This document shows, piece after piece, positions 4,306 through 6,176 of a stretch of DNA of 6,176 nt; the first letter of the stretch is position 1; each line of letters opens with the position of its first letter. The notes under the pieces were generated by a model. The model was not told the DNA's origin, did no database searches, and worked only from the letters and a program-made list of their open reading frames with translations. The stretch is from an uncultured Methanobrevibacter sp. (GTDB lineage: Archaea > Methanobacteriota > Methanobacteria > Methanobacteriales > Methanobacteriaceae), in assembly GCA_902795935.1 (NCBI GenBank), contig CADBMS010000042.1:1-6176 (forward strand), given 5' to 3'. A program made the position numbers and the translations under genes.

Positions 4306-6176
4306 TTGAAAGCAAATAAAAAAATTATTATTTGTGCACTACTTGTTCTAACAATGCTTTGTATTATTGGAACTGTAAGTGCAACCGAATCACCTAATGA
4401 AAACTCAATTATAGGAGAAAGTAAAACTGAACCTATTAATATGGAAAATAATCAAAATTCATTAAGTGACTCAAAAACTGCAACCCAAATAAGTAGCAGT
4501 AACATAAAAAAACAAGACCAAAATATTGATAAAAAACAATATAAAAGCTCTGAAACAAAAAACAAACTAGGCAATGGAAACAATAACATATATGTATCCG
4601 ATACCACGGGTTTCGACAGTAATGATGGAACAAGCGAAGCATACGCAGTGGCAACAATCAATAAAGGAGTAGAATTGGCCCAAAATGGAAATATAATAAA
4701 TATTGATAATGGAATTTATACTGAAAATAGCATCACAATTAATAAATCCATTACACTTCTTGGTAAAAATAATACAATACTTAACAATACTCAACTTAAA
4801 ATTTTAGCAAATAATGTAACAATAATTAACATCACATTTGTTGCAGATAAAATATTTAATGATGAAAAATCAATAATATACACCGAAGGTGAAAACACAA
4901 CAATAGAAAACAATAACATTAACTACAACGCCCCAAATACAAACGATTCATATGCAATATACATGGATTCAGCAAATGGATTAAAACTAATAAACAACAC
5001 AATCAACTATAATGGTAAATTAGGAAATAACATAAAAACAATTGCAATATACTCAATTGACAGCAACAATATGAATATTAAAAATAATAATATCAACATA
5101 ACAATACCATCAAAGAATATATCATATGGACCAGCACCACTTTATACAAAAACAATATTAACTGCAGGAATGCTTTTAGAAAATAGTGGAAAAATTAACC
5201 TAGAAAACAACAACATAACCACCAACTACAACCAAAGTAACGGTGACTTCGACACCATCCACGCAGTCAAAATAACAGGTGCAAATAATGCAAAAATCAA
5301 TAACAACAGCATTGAACTAAATGCACACACCTACAGTTACGGATTAACTGTTGATGGTAACAATATGGTCATAAACAACAATAACATTAAATCAAACTCA
5401 GATAACTACTATGCAAATGGTTTAAACATAGAAAGTGCTTCCACAGGACTTGTAGAAAACAACACAATCATAACAAAAGCAAATAATGTAACATACGGAA
5501 TATACGCAGACGACTCATATACTAGTGGTAGTCAAATAACAATAAACAACAATACTGTTAATGCAGAATCTAACACTGCATACGCTGTAATGGTAGTTAG
5601 TAAAAACAGTACAATAACCAATAACAACCTTTCAACAAAAGCAAACTACACAACAGGTATTGGATTTAAAAATGGAAACACCACAATCGAAAACAACACA
5701 ATAATAACAAACGGATCCAACAACGGAACATCAACCGACTCAACCCCAATGGCACCAACACAAACCACAGGAATATACACAAATAACGCAAACGCTACAA
5801 TAGCAAATAATAATATAATAACAACAGGTAAGTCAGTTGATGTAGTAAATTGTAACGTAACTTTTAAATCCGATGAAATCAACACAATAAGCGAATTAAA
5901 TGACTTGATTAACAAGCTAAACAACACAATCAACGAACAAAATAAGATAATTAACAATTTGAATAGTACTGTTAAAACACAAGAAACTCAAAAATCTGTT
6001 ATTAATATTGTTGCTAAAAATGCAAAAGTAATGTATGATGGATATTATCAAGTACGTGTAACTGTTAATGGAAAATCAATAGGTGTAGATAAAGTTGTAA
6101 ACTTTAAAATAGGTAAAAAAGTAATAAAAGCAATAACAAATAAAAATGGTTATGCAAAAATAAAATTAAACTTCAA
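4306..6176 (+). CDS. Adhesin-like beta-helix surface protein with coiled coil and Ig-like domain (3' partial, TTG start)
   Basis: The frame is open from TTG 4306 to the right edge (623 codons plus two bases), so the C-terminus is missing. Residues 1-26 are a signal peptide (MKANKK, hydrophobic core, cleavage after GTVSA). Residues 27-94 are a polar linker. IYVSDTTGFDSNDGTSEAYA at about 95 begins the 'YVS..G.DSNDGTS...ATI..G' lead-in typical of methanogen adhesin-like beta-helices, followed by 'GIYTENSITINKSITLLGKN'. Beta-helix rungs (IENNNINYN, LENNNITTN, INNNNIKSN and others) continue to about residue 522. A coiled coil (about 523-560) nearly identical to that of the first gene and an Ig-like domain (from about 565, with FKIGKKVIKAITNKNG) follow. 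The product should be exported and surface-displayed. Its anchor is not visible; by analogy with the first gene it may end in Lys-rich Ig-like domains. AAC and other C- or A-ending codons are favoured. Confidence 0.88.
   Translation, partial: MKANKKIIICALLVLTMLCIIGTVSATESPNENSIIGESKTEPINMENNQNSLSDSKTATQISSSNIKKQDQNIDKKQYKSSETKNKLGNGNNNIYVSDTTGFDSNDGTSEAYAVATINKGVELAQNGNIINIDNGIYTENSITINKSITLLGKNNTILNNTQLKILANNVTIINITFVADKIFNDEKSIIYTEGENTTIENNNINYNAPNTNDSYAIYMDSANGLKLINNTINYNGKLGNNIKTIAIYSIDSNNMNIKNNNINITIPSKNISYGPAPLYTKTILTAGMLLENSGKINLENNNITTNYNQSNGDFDTIHAVKITGANNAKINNNSIELNAHTYSYGLTVDGNNMVINNNNIKSNSDNYYANGLNIESASTGLVENNTIITKANNVTYGIYADDSYTSGSQITINNNTVNAESNTAYAVMVVSKNSTITNNNLSTKANYTTGIGFKNGNTTIENNTIITNGSNNGTSTDSTPMAPTQTTGIYTNNANATIANNNIITTGKSVDVVNCNVTFKSDEINTISELNDLINKLNNTINEQNKIINNLNSTVKTQETQKSVINIVAKNAKVMYDGYYQVRVTVNGKSIGVDKVVNFKIGKKVIKAITNKNGYAKIKLNF
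5908..5961 (+). repeat. Coiled-coil segment shared with the first gene
   Basis: This 54-base segment matches 623-676 of the first gene at 48 of 54 bases by my count, including a run of 23 identical bases at its left end. The encoded residues (INKLNNTINEQN then KIINNL versus NAINNL) match at 16 of 18. The position is equivalent in both proteins: before an Ig-like domain. This supports common origin or exchange between the two genes. Confidence 0.8.

Noticed and set aside
4436..4794. Short minus-strand open frames opposite the start of the third gene
   Set aside because: They lie inside a well-supported plus-strand gene with a signal peptide and recognisable beta-helix lead-in, and have Cys/Phe/Tyr-rich composition expected from antisense of Asn/Lys-rich coding DNA.
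5646..5957. 103-codon minus-strand open frame rich in Val, Leu and Ile
   Set aside because: It is the antisense of the beta-helix and coiled-coil codons of the third gene. The hydrophobic look comes from reversing Asn/Thr codons; there is no promoter or ribosome site.

Overview
The window is very AT-rich (by eye about three quarters A+T). It carries three long same-strand genes for secreted proteins dominated by Asn, Thr, Ile and Lys. Translation and transcription signals look archaeal: a GAGGTGA Shine-Dalgarno before a TTG start, T-rich terminator tails and TATA-like boxes. The combination of right-handed parallel beta-helix rungs, bacterial-type Ig-like repeats and short 'VSA' signal peptides is typical of the adhesin-like proteins (Asn/Thr-rich surface proteins) of gut Methanobacteriales. 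My best guess is Methanosphaera, with Methanobrevibacter as the alternative. This assignment comes from recognising the protein style, not from a search.

Layout. 1-1315: the 3' end of an adhesin-like gene, open at the left edge. It encodes two Ig-like domains, a short coiled coil and two more Ig-like domains, the last one extremely lysine-rich. 1316-1632: intergenic, with a terminator hairpin that overlaps the stop codon, a second inverted repeat, and a perfect 24-bp palindrome 8 bp before the next start. 1633-3903: a complete gene for a signal-peptide, beta-helix, Asn/Thr-repeat stalk, C-terminal membrane-anchor protein. 3904-4305: intergenic, with a bulged terminator stem and a promoter-like AT block. 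4306-6176: the 5' part of a third adhesin-like gene that starts at TTG and runs off the right edge. It encodes a signal peptide, a beta-helix, the same coiled coil as the first gene and the start of an Ig-like domain.

All three products should be exported and displayed at the cell surface, probably for attachment to host material, other microbes or the cell wall. The first and third are close in design and share near-identical DNA in the coiled-coil segment. The middle gene uses a different anchor (one transmembrane helix) and different codon preferences. Each gene has its own upstream gap with terminator-like sequence, so they look like separate transcription units rather than an operon. I see no tRNA, rRNA, CRISPR array, insertion sequence, or set of genes forming a new multi-gene system. 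The most unusual signals are regulatory (the leader of the middle gene) and evolutionary (repeat expansion and exchange of domains between paralogues).
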